Positions 6,729 through 13,063 of a stretch of 21,896 nucleotides of DNA are shown piece after piece. Position numbers and translations under genes: made by a program. The notes beneath the pieces were generated by a model. The model was given only the letters and a program-made list of their open reading frames with translations. It was not told the origin of the DNA and did no database searches. This DNA is from a virus. The stretch lies in the IMG/VR virus record IMGVR_UViG_3300022931_000029, positions 1 through 21,896 of that record. One strand, written 5' to 3'. Position 1 is the first letter of the stretch, and the number at the start of each line of letters is the position of its first letter.

Positions 6729-6869
6729 TTAAGCAGTAATTTTTTCTGCTTCAAACCAAGTTTTAATGCCTTTATTTTCTAGTTCTTGAACCATATGAGT
6801 TGCTTTTTCTATAGCCATAAGTGTTTTTTTAGTTTCACCGTCTTTTGTCCAACAAATATTGATAAACAT
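6729..6869 (-). CDS. 46-aa hypothetical small protein
   Basis: Begins MFINICWTKDGETKK and continues as an amphipathic helix (TLMAIEKATHMVQELENKG), then IKTWFEAEKITA: a beta-helix-beta pattern. The start is fixed by a TATA box (TTTATATT, 6890-6899) centred 26 nt upstream, the leaderless spacing seen throughout the window. It is followed by a T-rich terminator. Family and function are unknown. The open frame continues some codons upstream without a start codon, so the ATG at 6869 is the only plausible start. Confidence 0.6.
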   Translation of the reverse strand: MFINICWTKDGETKKTLMAIEKATHMVQELENKGIKTWFEAEKITA

Positions 6870-6889
6870 ATGGATGTTTGGTTCTTTGT

Positions 6890-6899
6890 GAATATAAAC
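6890..6899 (-). promoter_or_regulatory. TATA box of the 46-aa gene
   Basis: GTTTATATTC on the minus strand, centred about 26 nt upstream of the ATG at 6869. Confidence 0.5.
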
Positions 6900-6918
6900 T
6901 TGTCTAATTATACAAGAG

Positions 6919-7194
6919 TTATATGTTCAGTTTATATAGTTCAGTGCTGTTACAATGAGAACATTTTTCTTTGTTTACCTCTCCTGCCCTGACCATGAAT
7001 TTTATTGTATGATGTAAGTTGCCCATACTGCTGATCTTTCCTTCGTACTGTATCTCAGTCAGAGGTAGTCCCTTTTTATACTCCTTTAAAACATTTATAA
7101 TTCTATCATGAGTCGACACCCTTCTAGACCTTTCTATATCCACAATACTTGTCAGATTTCTCTTATTTTTTCTGATTGGTTTAGATATGACCAC
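6919..7194 (-). CDS. winged-helix-like protein with C-terminal Cys pair
   Basis: A GTG start at 7194 is chosen because a strong Shine-Dalgarno (GGAGG, 7204-7208) lies 9 nt upstream; an in-frame ATG at 7215 adds seven residues but would put that site inside the gene. The product (91 aa from GTG) has a basic N-terminus (ISKPIRKNKRN), a helical segment typical of an HTH/winged-helix (HDRIINVLKEYKKGLPLTEIQYEGKISSMGNLHHTIKFMVRAGEV), then CSHCNSTELYKL, a half zinc-ribbon. The start overlaps the metallophosphoesterase stop by 14 bp. Probably a DNA-binding accessory of the upstream enzyme or a regulator. Confidence 0.6.
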   Translation of the reverse strand: MVISKPIRKNKRNLTSIVDIERSRRVSTHDRIINVLKEYKKGLPLTEIQYEGKISSMGNLHHTIKFMVRAGEVNKEKCSHCNSTELYKLNI

Positions 7195-7981
7195 TGATAG
7201 TTCCCTCCTCTGCATTAAATGATAACGTCATCGTACCTATCTGTGATCCTATAACCTCGTTCTTTCTGTCCATATATCCATCTGTGTTTTCTATCAAAGT
7301 CTTACAAAACGTACCTGTATTGCCTAGGTGTATGTCTCTTTCCCAAGTCTTACCACTCTTCCAGTCAAAGTCGTATACCAGTTCTGGTTGATACCTCTTT
7401 TGATGCAGGTGTCCGCAAAGGAATACGTCATAGTATGCATTATGTTTCATCTGTTCCATCATTCTTTCTGGCTTTCCGCCACCGCTTCCATGTATGAACA
7501 GTATAGACCATTGTGATAATATCTTTTTATTATGTCTAATCTCAAGTCCTATAACTCCACGGCTTCCCATGAACGTCAAGTCATTGGGAGTACACATGGT
7601 ATTTTCCAAGTATGATCTGGTAATTTGTGGTATCTTGTAATCGTGATTGCCGTGAAAGAAACCCCATATCTTTTCATTTTTGGACTTTGTATGAATGTCA
7701 ATCAATGACTGTGTCATGTCCTGCCATCTCTGTCTTTGATTGTCTATGTCGTGTTCCAAACTCATGTCAGGATTAAATCTTTTATCGTAAGTTGTAATTG
7801 CATCCAATGCATCTCCACCAAAGAACGTGTATCTGTTTTTGTCTCTGCATATTGCCTTTACTCTTTTTTTGTACAAGTCTTCATCAAAACCAACATGACC
7901 GATATGAATATCGCTTATCGGTTCTAAGTGTATTATATCATCTTTCTTTTCAAGATTAATAGTAACTTTCTTTGAAAACAT
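7181..7981 (-). CDS. calcineurin-like metallophosphoesterase
   Basis: A 266-aa protein containing the five conserved metallophosphatase blocks in order: SDIHIGH (D24, H26), FGGDALD (D57), HGNHDY (N112, H113), FIHGSG (H164) and CGHLH (H191, H193). This is the two-metal site of the family that includes Mre11/SbcD nucleases and lambda phosphatase. The chain is a bare catalytic domain with no capping or DNA-binding extension visible, so the substrate (DNA end, nucleotide or protein) cannot be read from sequence. Phage relatives are often annotated as DNA repair exonucleases. It has its own promoter and leads a small operon with the winged-helix protein. Confidence 0.85.
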   Translation of the reverse strand: MFSKKVTINLEKKDDIIHLEPISDIHIGHVGFDEDLYKKRVKAICRDKNRYTFFGGDALDAITTYDKRFNPDMSLEHDIDNQRQRWQDMTQSLIDIHTKSKNEKIWGFFHGNHDYKIPQITRSYLENTMCTPNDLTFMGSRGVIGLEIRHNKKILSQWSILFIHGSGGGKPERMMEQMKHNAYYDVFLCGHLHQKRYQPELVYDFDWKSGKTWERDIHLGNTGTFCKTLIENTDGYMDRKNEVIGSQIGTMTLSFNAEEGTISGHI

Positions 7982-8004
7982 GTTACTTAGTGATATAATT
8001 ACCT

Positions 8005-8013
8005 CAATATAAA
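8005..8013 (-). promoter_or_regulatory. probable TATA box of the metallophosphoesterase
   Basis: TTTATATTG on the minus strand, centred about 28 nt upstream of the ATG at 7981. Two other AT-rich TATA-like words nearby (about 7992-7999 and 8015-8022) make the exact element uncertain. Confidence 0.4.
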
Positions 8014-8021
8014 GTTATATA

Positions 8022-8309
8022 TCAACATTGAAAATACTCATTTGTTCTAGTCTCGCCATTTGGATGATATAATCTTTTGTGTTCTTCATACTCGGTATTC
8101 AAACAGTATCCAAAATCTGACTCGCTGCATAATGGACATATTGTAAAGTCTTTCTTTGTAAGTTTGTTTTCCTTTTGTTTTTTAACATTGTTGACACACC
8201 ATTCCCCATCACTGTTTTTATGATTGTTTAACTGCCATCTGCCACTGTATTCAAACCATGGCTTGTTCCATTCAAGGTCTCTTTTGTTACATTTCTTACA
8301 AGTCTTCAT
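8022..8309 (-). CDS. 95-aa zinc-finger protein
   Basis: The N-terminal part has CKKC (C4-x2-C7) and a second Cys in EWCVNN, with aromatic residues between (LEWNKPWFEYSGRW). The C-terminal part has CPLCSESDFGYC and EEHKRLYHPNGE, i.e. CxxC followed by H-x4-H, a C2H2-like finger. Two zinc modules in 95 residues suggest a nucleic-acid or protein binding adaptor. It has its own TATA box and lies between the 45-aa gene and the metallophosphoesterase. No named family recognised. Confidence 0.65.
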   Translation of the reverse strand: MKTCKKCNKRDLEWNKPWFEYSGRWQLNNHKNSDGEWCVNNVKKQKENKLTKKDFTICPLCSESDFGYCLNTEYEEHKRLYHPNGETRTNEYFQC

Positions 8310-8328
8310 ATGAAATTACAATGTAGAA

Positions 8329-8339
8329 GTTTATTTAAC
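8329..8339 (-). promoter_or_regulatory. TATA box of the 95-aa zinc-finger gene
   Basis: GTTAAATAAAC on the minus strand, centred about 25 nt upstream of the ATG at 8309. It overlaps the stop codon of the preceding 45-aa gene. Confidence 0.5.
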
Positions 8340-8468
8340 TGTTGCGAGCAGTCTATCACACGCAGCAATTCTTACTTCATATTTATGTTCGCCTGTTACG
8401 TTAAGCATGTCCTCGTTGTATTTCTTTACATTAGACCAATCTTCGGCATGTTGCTTGTCTATATCCAT
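8331..8468 (-). CDS. 45-aa hypothetical helical protein
   Basis: Begins MDIDKQHAEDWSNVKKY and ends RIAACDRLLATVK. The composition is acidic-to-neutral and fits one or two amphipathic helices. Codon use looks normal for the window (no rare run). A TATA box (TAATAAATAA, 8491-8500) lies 27 nt upstream of the ATG, the same leaderless spacing as other first genes, which supports expression. Function unknown. Confidence 0.6.
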   Translation of the reverse strand: MDIDKQHAEDWSNVKKYNEDMLNVTGEHKYEVRIAACDRLLATVK

Positions 8469-8490
8469 AATAAAAATAAAAAGGTAGGAG

Positions 8491-8500
8491 TTATTTATTA
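8491..8500 (-). promoter_or_regulatory. TATA box of the 45-aa gene
   Basis: TAATAAATAA on the minus strand, centred about 27 nt upstream of the ATG at 8468. It is followed by T-rich sequence (about 8470-8485) that could also terminate the upstream transcript. Confidence 0.45.
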
Positions 8501-8830
8501 GTTTTTTGGTGGAAACATGCTAAGACATAGCATCATTCTGCCTGTCTTCTCAGCTTCCCTTTCAACTACATAGGCATCCAAGCCGTCTGCTGCATCCTTG
8601 TCAACACATTTTTCTACAACATCTTTCCAGTAATCGCTTTTGGCTTGACCAATAACAGTTTTACCGAATGAATGTCGCAGTCCTTCTGTGGTTGAAATTT
8701 CAACAACTTCAGCACCTACTTCATCAACGTTCTTAATCTTAAAACCTTGGATGGTAATTTTATCACCAGCAACAAGTTTTTTAGAATTCTCATGAGAACC
8801 TTTGATGTCGAGAACTTCGCTTACGTTCAT
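8498..8830 (-). CDS. 110-aa hypothetical protein, possible OB-like beta barrel
   Basis: The central part (KLVAGDKITIQGFKIKNVDE, then VGAEVVEISTTEG) alternates short beta strands and turns as in small beta-barrel (OB-like) proteins. It is followed by a helical segment with the repeated acidic stretch CVDKDAADGLDAYVVEREAEK and a tail rich in Met/Leu. A single-stranded DNA binding role would fit the replication context, but no specific motif proves it. It is monocistronic with a canonical TATA box. Family not recognised. Confidence 0.55.
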   Translation of the reverse strand: MNVSEVLDIKGSHENSKKLVAGDKITIQGFKIKNVDEVGAEVVEISTTEGLRHSFGKTVIGQAKSDYWKDVVEKCVDKDAADGLDAYVVEREAEKTGRMMLCLSMFPPKN

Positions 8831-8850
8831 AGTTTAGTAAAAAAGGAAGG

Positions 8851-8860
8851 ATTATATAAA
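8851..8860 (-). promoter_or_regulatory. TATA box of the 110-aa gene
   Basis: TTTATATAAT on the minus strand, centred about 25 nt upstream of the ATG at 8830. Confidence 0.6.
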
Positions 8861-8861
8861 T

Positions 8862-9269
8862 CTATTTATTTAACATGTTTGTTAATCCCATAAATTGATC
8901 CATCATTTTTGATCTGATTTGACCGAACCTATCACCATTAACATCTTCTTGTGGATAAATAGACTTTGTCTTGTGATGTGCTACTACAAAAAATTGATCC
9001 CAATACTCTGTTATCTTCTTAACATCATCACTGACTTCTACATCAGGTAGTTTTGTTATTATTGGAGTTTTTCCCCACCCACCAGTACCACCTGTTAGCG
9101 TACCTTGTTGTTTATAAGGTGTGAATGTTCCACCTTGTTCCTCAAAACATTCCTTGTCAGAACAAATTGCTTTAGGTTCTTTTTGGTAATATATGTTGTC
9201 GCCTACTCTCCAGTCACTTCCACATATTTTACACTGACCTGCAAATTTGCCTTTTATTTGTGTACCCAT
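8862..9269 (-). CDS. zinc-binding protein with N-terminal four-Cys module
   Basis: A 135-aa protein from the ATG at 9269. The start was chosen over the in-frame ATG at 9281 because the TATA box at 9291-9300 is 26-27 nt from 9269 but only 14 nt from 9281. Near the N-terminus, GQCKICGSDWRVGDNIYYQ and AICSDKECF give CxxC...C-x4-C, a treble-clef/zinc-ribbon-like site. A Gly/Thr-rich linker (TLTGGTGGWGK) leads to a helical C-terminal half (VSDDVKKITEYWDQFFVVAH and FGQIRSKMMDQFMGLTNML). It is divergently transcribed from the metallopeptidase gene. Possibly a DNA-binding protein; no family assigned. Confidence 0.65.
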   Translation of the reverse strand: MGTQIKGKFAGQCKICGSDWRVGDNIYYQKEPKAICSDKECFEEQGGTFTPYKQQGTLTGGTGGWGKTPIITKLPDVEVSDDVKKITEYWDQFFVVAHHKTKSIYPQEDVNGDRFGQIRSKMMDQFMGLTNMLNK

Positions 9270-9290
9270 ACAATTAATCATATATTGGCA

Positions 9291-9300
9291 ATATTTATAT
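9291..9300. promoter_or_regulatory. shared bidirectional TATA element
   Basis: ATATTTATAT (ATATAAATAT on the minus strand) is centred at about 9296. It lies about 27 nt from the minus-strand ATG at 9269 and 27 nt from the plus-strand ATG at 9323. One near-symmetric element could serve both leaderless divergent genes. Confidence 0.5.
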
Positions 9301-9322
9301 GTTGTTGATAATATGGCTAATC

Positions 9323-9874
9323 ATGATACATTATTTTACCAAGAACATAGATGAGAAAAAATACAATGACATTATACAGCGTATCATTATGATAAACGGT
9401 CATGACGGAACCAGTAATTCTGGGTACAAGGCATGGAAGAACTTTGAGGACAACTGGGAACTTAACATAATACCTGTAACCGACCAAGAAGATTTTAAGG
9501 TATATTATAAGCATCTAAACATTGAAACCAGTGACGGAATAGCATGGGGAGTCACAGGAGTGAAAGTAATCTACATGTTTGTCAATGACGTCAAGAATCC
9601 GTTTATTATCAGACAGAATGTAATGCCACTCGGACATGAGTTGTTGCACGCTATCTATCAGGATGCCGTTGGCACTTCTCATATTACTAGGATATATGAT
9701 TCCCCAGAGGGAAGGGCAAACACTAGGGCTGCCGCTGCAACAGTTATAGTCCATGACAACTGGTATGGAAGCAAAAAGACTATCAAGATCTGGATAAGAT
9801 GGGGAATGATTTGGTTGCCAATAACCATACCATTTATTCCTGTAAAGAAGGCTAAAGAAACATATCCTATCTAA
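9323..9874 (+). CDS. HELLH metallopeptidase-like protein
   Basis: A 183-aa protein from the ATG at 9323, selected because the shared TATA box sits 27 nt upstream; an in-frame ATG at 9299 overlaps that TATA box. The segment NVMPLGHELLHAIYQD contains the zincin signature HExxH (about residues 105-109), in which two His bind zinc and Glu is catalytic. The third ligand is not certain; E129 of SPEGRANTR, H120 or D145 are candidates. The C-terminus is hydrophobic and basic (WIRWGMIWLPITIPFIPVKK) and might touch membrane. It is the only larger gene on the plus strand. It could process virion proteins, attack host surface proteins, or be an inactive structural homologue. Confidence 0.6.
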   Translation: MIHYFTKNIDEKKYNDIIQRIIMINGHDGTSNSGYKAWKNFEDNWELNIIPVTDQEDFKVYYKHLNIETSDGIAWGVTGVKVIYMFVNDVKNPFIIRQNVMPLGHELLHAIYQDAVGTSHITRIYDSPEGRANTRAAAATVIVHDNWYGSKKTIKIWIRWGMIWLPITIPFIPVKKAKETYPI

Positions 9875-9877
9875 AAG

Positions 9878-9890
9878 TTTATATATTTAT
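9878..9890 (+). promoter_or_regulatory. TATA box of the 71-aa gene
   Basis: TTTATATATTTAT, centred about 23-24 nt upstream of the ATG at 9907, immediately after the metallopeptidase stop codon. Confidence 0.5.
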
Positions 9891-9906
9891 GTATATATGA
9901 TTCAAT

Positions 9907-10122
9907 ATGGCAAGAAGAAAGATTGGTAATTCTCATACTACTATATGTGTTACTTGGGAAGACAAAGAATTGTTTAGAAAATTTGCAAAGTTTGTTAAAA
10001 AAACAAGAACTGGTGATTTGTATGAGAGTGATGCAGTGTTGTTTGCTAAAATGTTAAATCATTTTAATGGAAACAATGAGGCTGGTAATAAATCAAACAC
10101 AACTTATCCTACTAGGACTTAG
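9907..10122 (+). CDS. 71-aa RHH-like DNA-binding protein
   Basis: Basic N-terminus MARRKIG, then strand TTICVTWED, helix KELFRKFAKFVKK and helix YESDAVLFAKMLNHFN: the order and size of a ribbon-helix-helix protein. The tail is Asn/Thr-rich and disordered. It has its own promoter. The end overlaps the RNase H stop on the opposite strand by 11 bp (convergent genes). Probably a transcription regulator; the fold is inferred from pattern only. Confidence 0.6.
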   Translation: MARRKIGNSHTTICVTWEDKELFRKFAKFVKKTRTGDLYESDAVLFAKMLNHFNGNNEAGNKSNTTYPTRT

Positions 10123-10483
10123 ATTTTAATAATTTCTCTAATACCCATCCTGCTTTATTTAAATCTCTTTTAGTCCATTTTACAGTCACGTTTGGTCTGA
10201 GTAACTTAATACATTTAGAGTATAATGGTAACAATGTTGGTGTTGTAACCCTCCATTTACCATTGATTTGATTCACAACAAGCATGGAGTCACTGTATAC
10301 TGTAATTTGTTTTCTGGGATAATTGTTATTAATGTATTCTAAACCATACTTGAGTGCAAGGTATTCCAGTTCATTGTTTGTATACATAATACTGTCATTA
10401 CCCCTAGTCTTTACTATAGTCTTATCACCATCAACTAGGCATATGCGACTCTTATGAGTTCCACCGTCTATGTAGATTCTTTC
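10112..10483 (-). CDS. rnhA: RNase H type I domain (reached by frameshift?)
   Basis: The 123-residue frame begins ERIYIDGGTHKSRIC and continues through TNNELEYLALKYGLEYI, ITVYSDSMLVV and VKWTKRDLNKAGWVLEKL. These give the catalytic Asp of IDGG, Glu of NELEY and Asp of YSDS of RNase HI. The C-terminal NxAGxxLE element occurs in RNase HI relatives, where the fourth carboxylate is replaced. An ATG exists only at 10387, which would delete the first Asp and its strand, so the true N-terminus must lie upstream. No start codon exists between the in-frame TGA at 10499-10501 and IDGG. The frame is -1 relative to the overlapping zinc-ribbon gene at an A AAA AAG heptamer. Function would be removal of RNA from RNA:DNA hybrids in replication. 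Confidence 0.75.
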   Translation of the reverse strand, partial: ERIYIDGGTHKSRICLVDGDKTIVKTRGNDSIMYTNNELEYLALKYGLEYINNNYPRKQITVYSDSMLVVNQINGKWRVTTPTLLPLYSKCIKLLRPNVTVKWTKRDLNKAGWVLEKLLKSKS

Positions 10484-10605
10484 TTTTTTTTTGTATATTC
10501 ATTTCTACAGGTGTTACTACAATAAATTCTTTGTCGTCCTTTATATCTCCATGGGAGCACAGCATTACATTCTACACAATAATGATCATTATCTCGTCTT
10601 ACCAC
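10468..10605 (-). CDS. 45-aa zinc-ribbon protein, possible N-terminal part of RNase H
   Basis: GTG start at 10605. The sequence HYCVECNAVLPWRY...RIYCSNTCRNEYTKKKKEST has C10-x2-C13 and C29-x3-C33, a zinc ribbon of the kind (C-x2-C...YCSxxC) seen in phage and HNH-associated proteins. The zero frame ends in TAG at 10468-10470. Just before this, in the lysine run, the heptamer A AAA AAG would let ribosomes slip -1 into the RNase H frame, giving a 164-aa zinc ribbon-RNase H fusion. TATA-like CTTAAATAATA (10624-10634) is about 24 nt upstream of the GTG; another at 10614-10623 is too close. Confidence 0.6.
   Translation of the reverse strand: MVRRDNDHYCVECNAVLPWRYKGRQRIYCSNTCRNEYTKKKKEST
10483..10489 (-). 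other. A AAA AAG slippery heptamer, candidate -1 frameshift site
   Basis: In the zinc-ribbon frame the codons here are AAA AAG within a run of nine A. A -1 slip continues directly into GAA AGA ATC TAC ATA GAC, the start of the RNase H domain. This is the same heptamer as the classical bacterial dnaX site. Only a weak 4-bp hairpin (ACTC-ATAA-GAGT, about 10446-10457) is seen downstream. Confidence 0.5.
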
Positions 10606-10639
10606 ATTAAAAACTTATATGGGTATTATTTAAGGGTTG

Positions 10640-12391
10640 TTAGACAGGTGACACATGGTCATCTAACATTCTTTTGGCATTTTTACCTTCTTTTGTATCA
10701 GGAAGTCCCCATTCTTCATTAAATCTATCTGTCATTTGTCGTGTATCTTTTTCACCCATACCTATTTTTACGCCCTCTCTTTTCAATAATTCTTTCATAC
10801 CATCAGTCATGGAATTAATTTCATCAATAGATTTCTTTTTTGCATTTCGTGCTGCAATTCTGGCACGTATTGCTTGAGTTTTCGGATCAGCATTATCAAA
10901 CTTTTCAGTTCCTTCTTTTTCCGTTAGTGGTGCATCTCTGTGAATTGATTCTTGATACGCTGGACTGTTTGTAATATAATCCATTCTCTCTTTAAGTTCT
11001 GTTGGTGTTTTATTCTCAATTTCTTTTGACATTTGCATATCTCCTTCTAATGAAGTTTTCTTATTGCCTTTTGGTTTTACTGCTACCGTTCTTGGCTGTG
11101 TAGTTTTTACACCGTCAATTGTAACTTGTTCTGGTGTACCTACACCCTTACCTCTAACAGTATGTTGACCGTCTTGTGTACGTACTCCTTTATCATTAAT
11201 ATGATTTGGTTTACCTTTTTTTGTACCTGCTGCTACTAGAGTAGAACCTGCATTACTAGCTAATGCTTTTACCAAGTCTAACTTTAGTGATATTGCCTTG
11301 AATATTGTTTCAGAAGCAGATTTTTTAACTTTTTTACCTGCTTGTAAAATATCTAACCCTGTTTGTGGTGCATCCACAATAGAATTTTCAAATTTACCTC
11401 TTGTTTCTTCAGAACCCGAATCATGACCACTATAGAATTCTCTTGTCATAGGATTTTCTTCATCTTGATGTTCTGTCCAGTCATCCATACCACCACTCCA
11501 TTTACCTCCTTTACCTGATCTTGCTCTTGCTTTTCTCTGAGTTTCAGAAACTACTGCATTTTGAAATTCAGGTGAATCAGCCTGTTCTTTTTTCCAAGAT
11601 GCACTTCCCCTTCTTGGTGCTTTTTTCATCAAGTCTAATTTCATAATATTCATTTTTAATATAATTTCATTTGCTTTAACAATAGGTGTACCATCTGGTT
11701 TTTTATTTGAAATACCTTTATGCTCGATAGGCACATAATCTGGTGTAGATCCACCAACTGGTGTTTTTCTACTATCAGGTTTATTTGGTGTTAAAATATC
11801 TTTTGCTGGTGTTTTACCTTTTGGTGCAGTTGCTATTTTTTTTGGTGTTTCATAATTAGTTGGTTCTGGTGTATGAGAGGTTTTATCTTGAGGATTGTTT
11901 GAATTCAATGTTGGATTTTGTTTACTTTCACGTAATGTTGCTTGTGCATCTTGATGTGCTCTACCATGTAATTTGTTTCTAGGCATTTTTGGTTCTTTTC
12001 CACTATGAGTACTACCACCTTCCTGTGTAATCATATCATCATTACTTTGAGGAATATTGTCAAATACACCATCTTTAGGAGTTATTGATGATGGTGTTGT
12101 ACCTGTTGGTTTTTGTGGATCTTTATTTTCAAATTTTTTACCTGTTGCTACCTCTGCTGCTGTAGCGTTTCTAGTTGTTGGTTGGTTGGAATGTGTTAGT
12201 TTCTTTTTTGGATCTTTTTTTGCTGCTTCAGCTGCTATGTTTGATATTTTACTTTCTGCTGCATGTTCATTTTCAGTTTGATTATTACTTAAAACGTTTA
12301 TACCAGCTTTTTTATTAGTGTAATTTACTTTCTTTTCCTTGTACTGAATTCCAAAACTGTTTAGTTCAAAATCTGGTTTACCGACTACCAT
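10640..12391 (-). CDS. 583-aa hydrophilic low-complexity putative virion protein
   Basis: Rich in K, T, N, P, G and Q with almost no long hydrophobic segment, so largely disordered. Two amphipathic motifs stand out: residues 241-257 (NEIILKMNIMKLDLMKK) and 360-376 (SETIFKAISLKLDLVKA). They share E-x-I-x-K-x4-K-L-D-L-x-K and look like duplicated docking helices. The C-terminal 150 residues are more helical and charged (ELKERMDYITN, AIRARIAARNAKKK). The start overlaps the stop of the 223-aa gene (TAATG) behind an AAGGA site. It is third in line after terminase. A scaffold, internal head protein or packaged effector is plausible. No family recognised. Confidence 0.7.
   Translation of the reverse strand: MVVGKPDFELNSFGIQYKEKKVNYTNKKAGINVLSNNQTENEHAAESKISNIAAEAAKKDPKKKLTHSNQPTTRNATAAEVATGKKFENKDPQKPTGTTPSSITPKDGVFDNIPQSNDDMITQEGGSTHSGKEPKMPRNKLHGRAHQDAQATLRESKQNPTLNSNNPQDKTSHTPEPTNYETPKKIATAPKGKTPAKDILTPNKPDSRKTPVGGSTPDYVPIEHKGISNKKPDGTPIVKANEIILKMNIMKLDLMKKAPRRGSASWKKEQADSPEFQNAVVSETQRKARARSGKGGKWSGGMDDWTEHQDEENPMTREFYSGHDSGSEETRGKFENSIVDAPQTGLDILQAGKKVKKSASETIFKAISLKLDLVKALASNAGSTLVAAGTKKGKPNHINDKGVRTQDGQHTVRGKGVGTPEQVTIDGVKTTQPRTVAVKPKGNKKTSLEGDMQMSKEIENKTPTELKERMDYITNSPAYQESIHRDAPLTEKEGTEKFDNADPKTQAIRARIAARNAKKKSIDEINSMTDGMKELLKREGVKIGMGEKDTRQMTDRFNEEWGLPDTKEGKNAKRMLDDHVSPV
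11264..11314 (-). repeat. second copy of ExIxKx4KLDLxK motif
   Basis: Codes for SETIFKAISLKLDLVKA in the 583-aa protein. It aligns without gaps to the copy at 11621-11671; the intervening sequence is low complexity. Confidence 0.5.
11621..11671 (-). repeat. first copy of ExIxKx4KLDLxK motif
   Basis: Codes for NEIILKMNIMKLDLMKK in the 583-aa protein. It matches the downstream copy at the E, I, K and KLDLxK positions. Confidence 0.5.
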
Positions 12392-13062
12392 TATCCTTTC
12401 CTTTCTTTTTCTTCTTCTTTGTCTTCTTCCTTATCTTTTCCTTGACCTTTGATACGACCATCTTTACCATAGACAGCATTAAATGTATCTCCAGTTGTTT
12501 GCATACCAGTTGCTGCTGGAGGACTTCCACCACTCATACCACCGTCTTTGCTTAACCATTCTTCCCATAATTGTTCTTGCATGGATTTATCAATTGTTTT
12601 AGGTTTTTTTTCTTCATGTTTAAACTGTTCTTTCTTTTCATCTTCAGTTTGTCCTTCATAGTCTTCTGTAGCATCAATGTCCATGTTTGTTTCAGGTGCA
12701 TGACTTGCCCTGCCTGCACTGCCATAATGTCCCTGTTCTACGCTGGATTTTAATATATCTTTGAGTTCTTTTGGAAGTTGTTGCCATGTTTTTGCGAGGA
12801 ATCTAGGACTGTAGGCGTGAATTTCGTGTAATGCAACAGTTCTTTCTTCCATAGACATGTCATTCCAAGTCTTGTTTACTAGTATATCTTTAATGAAGAA
12901 CGTATCGTTAATGTGAATATCTTGTAATATACCGTCATCTTTTACAACGGTAACAAAACTGGTGTTCATTTTGACTACTGTGCCGCTATCTTCTGCACCG
13001 TTTACAAAGAAATGAATGTTATCTCCGACTCTAGTTGAAGTTATTTTGTTCAAGTCTTCCAT
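12391..13062 (-). CDS. 223-aa protein: N-terminal beta domain, acidic tail, WxxW motif
   Basis: Residues 1-62 look like a small SH3/KOW-like beta barrel (VGDNIHFFVNGAEDSGTVVKM, SFVTVVKDDGILQD). Residues 63-105 are helical with KTWNDMSMEERTVALHEIHAY and RFLAKTWQQLPKEL. The rest is disordered and highly charged, ending in an E/K run. LWEEWLSK (165-172) is a copy of the SWExWLEK motif repeated in the upstream neighbour. It is three bases from that gene and overlaps the next start as TAATG. Probably a virion assembly protein from the packaging module; exact role unknown. Confidence 0.7.
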   Translation of the reverse strand: MEDLNKITSTRVGDNIHFFVNGAEDSGTVVKMNTSFVTVVKDDGILQDIHINDTFFIKDILVNKTWNDMSMEERTVALHEIHAYSPRFLAKTWQQLPKELKDILKSSVEQGHYGSAGRASHAPETNMDIDATEDYEGQTEDEKKEQFKHEEKKPKTIDKSMQEQLWEEWLSKDGGMSGGSPPAATGMQTTGDTFNAVYGKDGRIKGQGKDKEEDKEEEKERKG

Positions 13063-13063
13063 G

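Noticed and set aside
10112-10387. RNase H starting at the ATG at 10387
   Set aside because: It would lack the first beta strand and catalytic Asp (IDGG), which are present in frame upstream.
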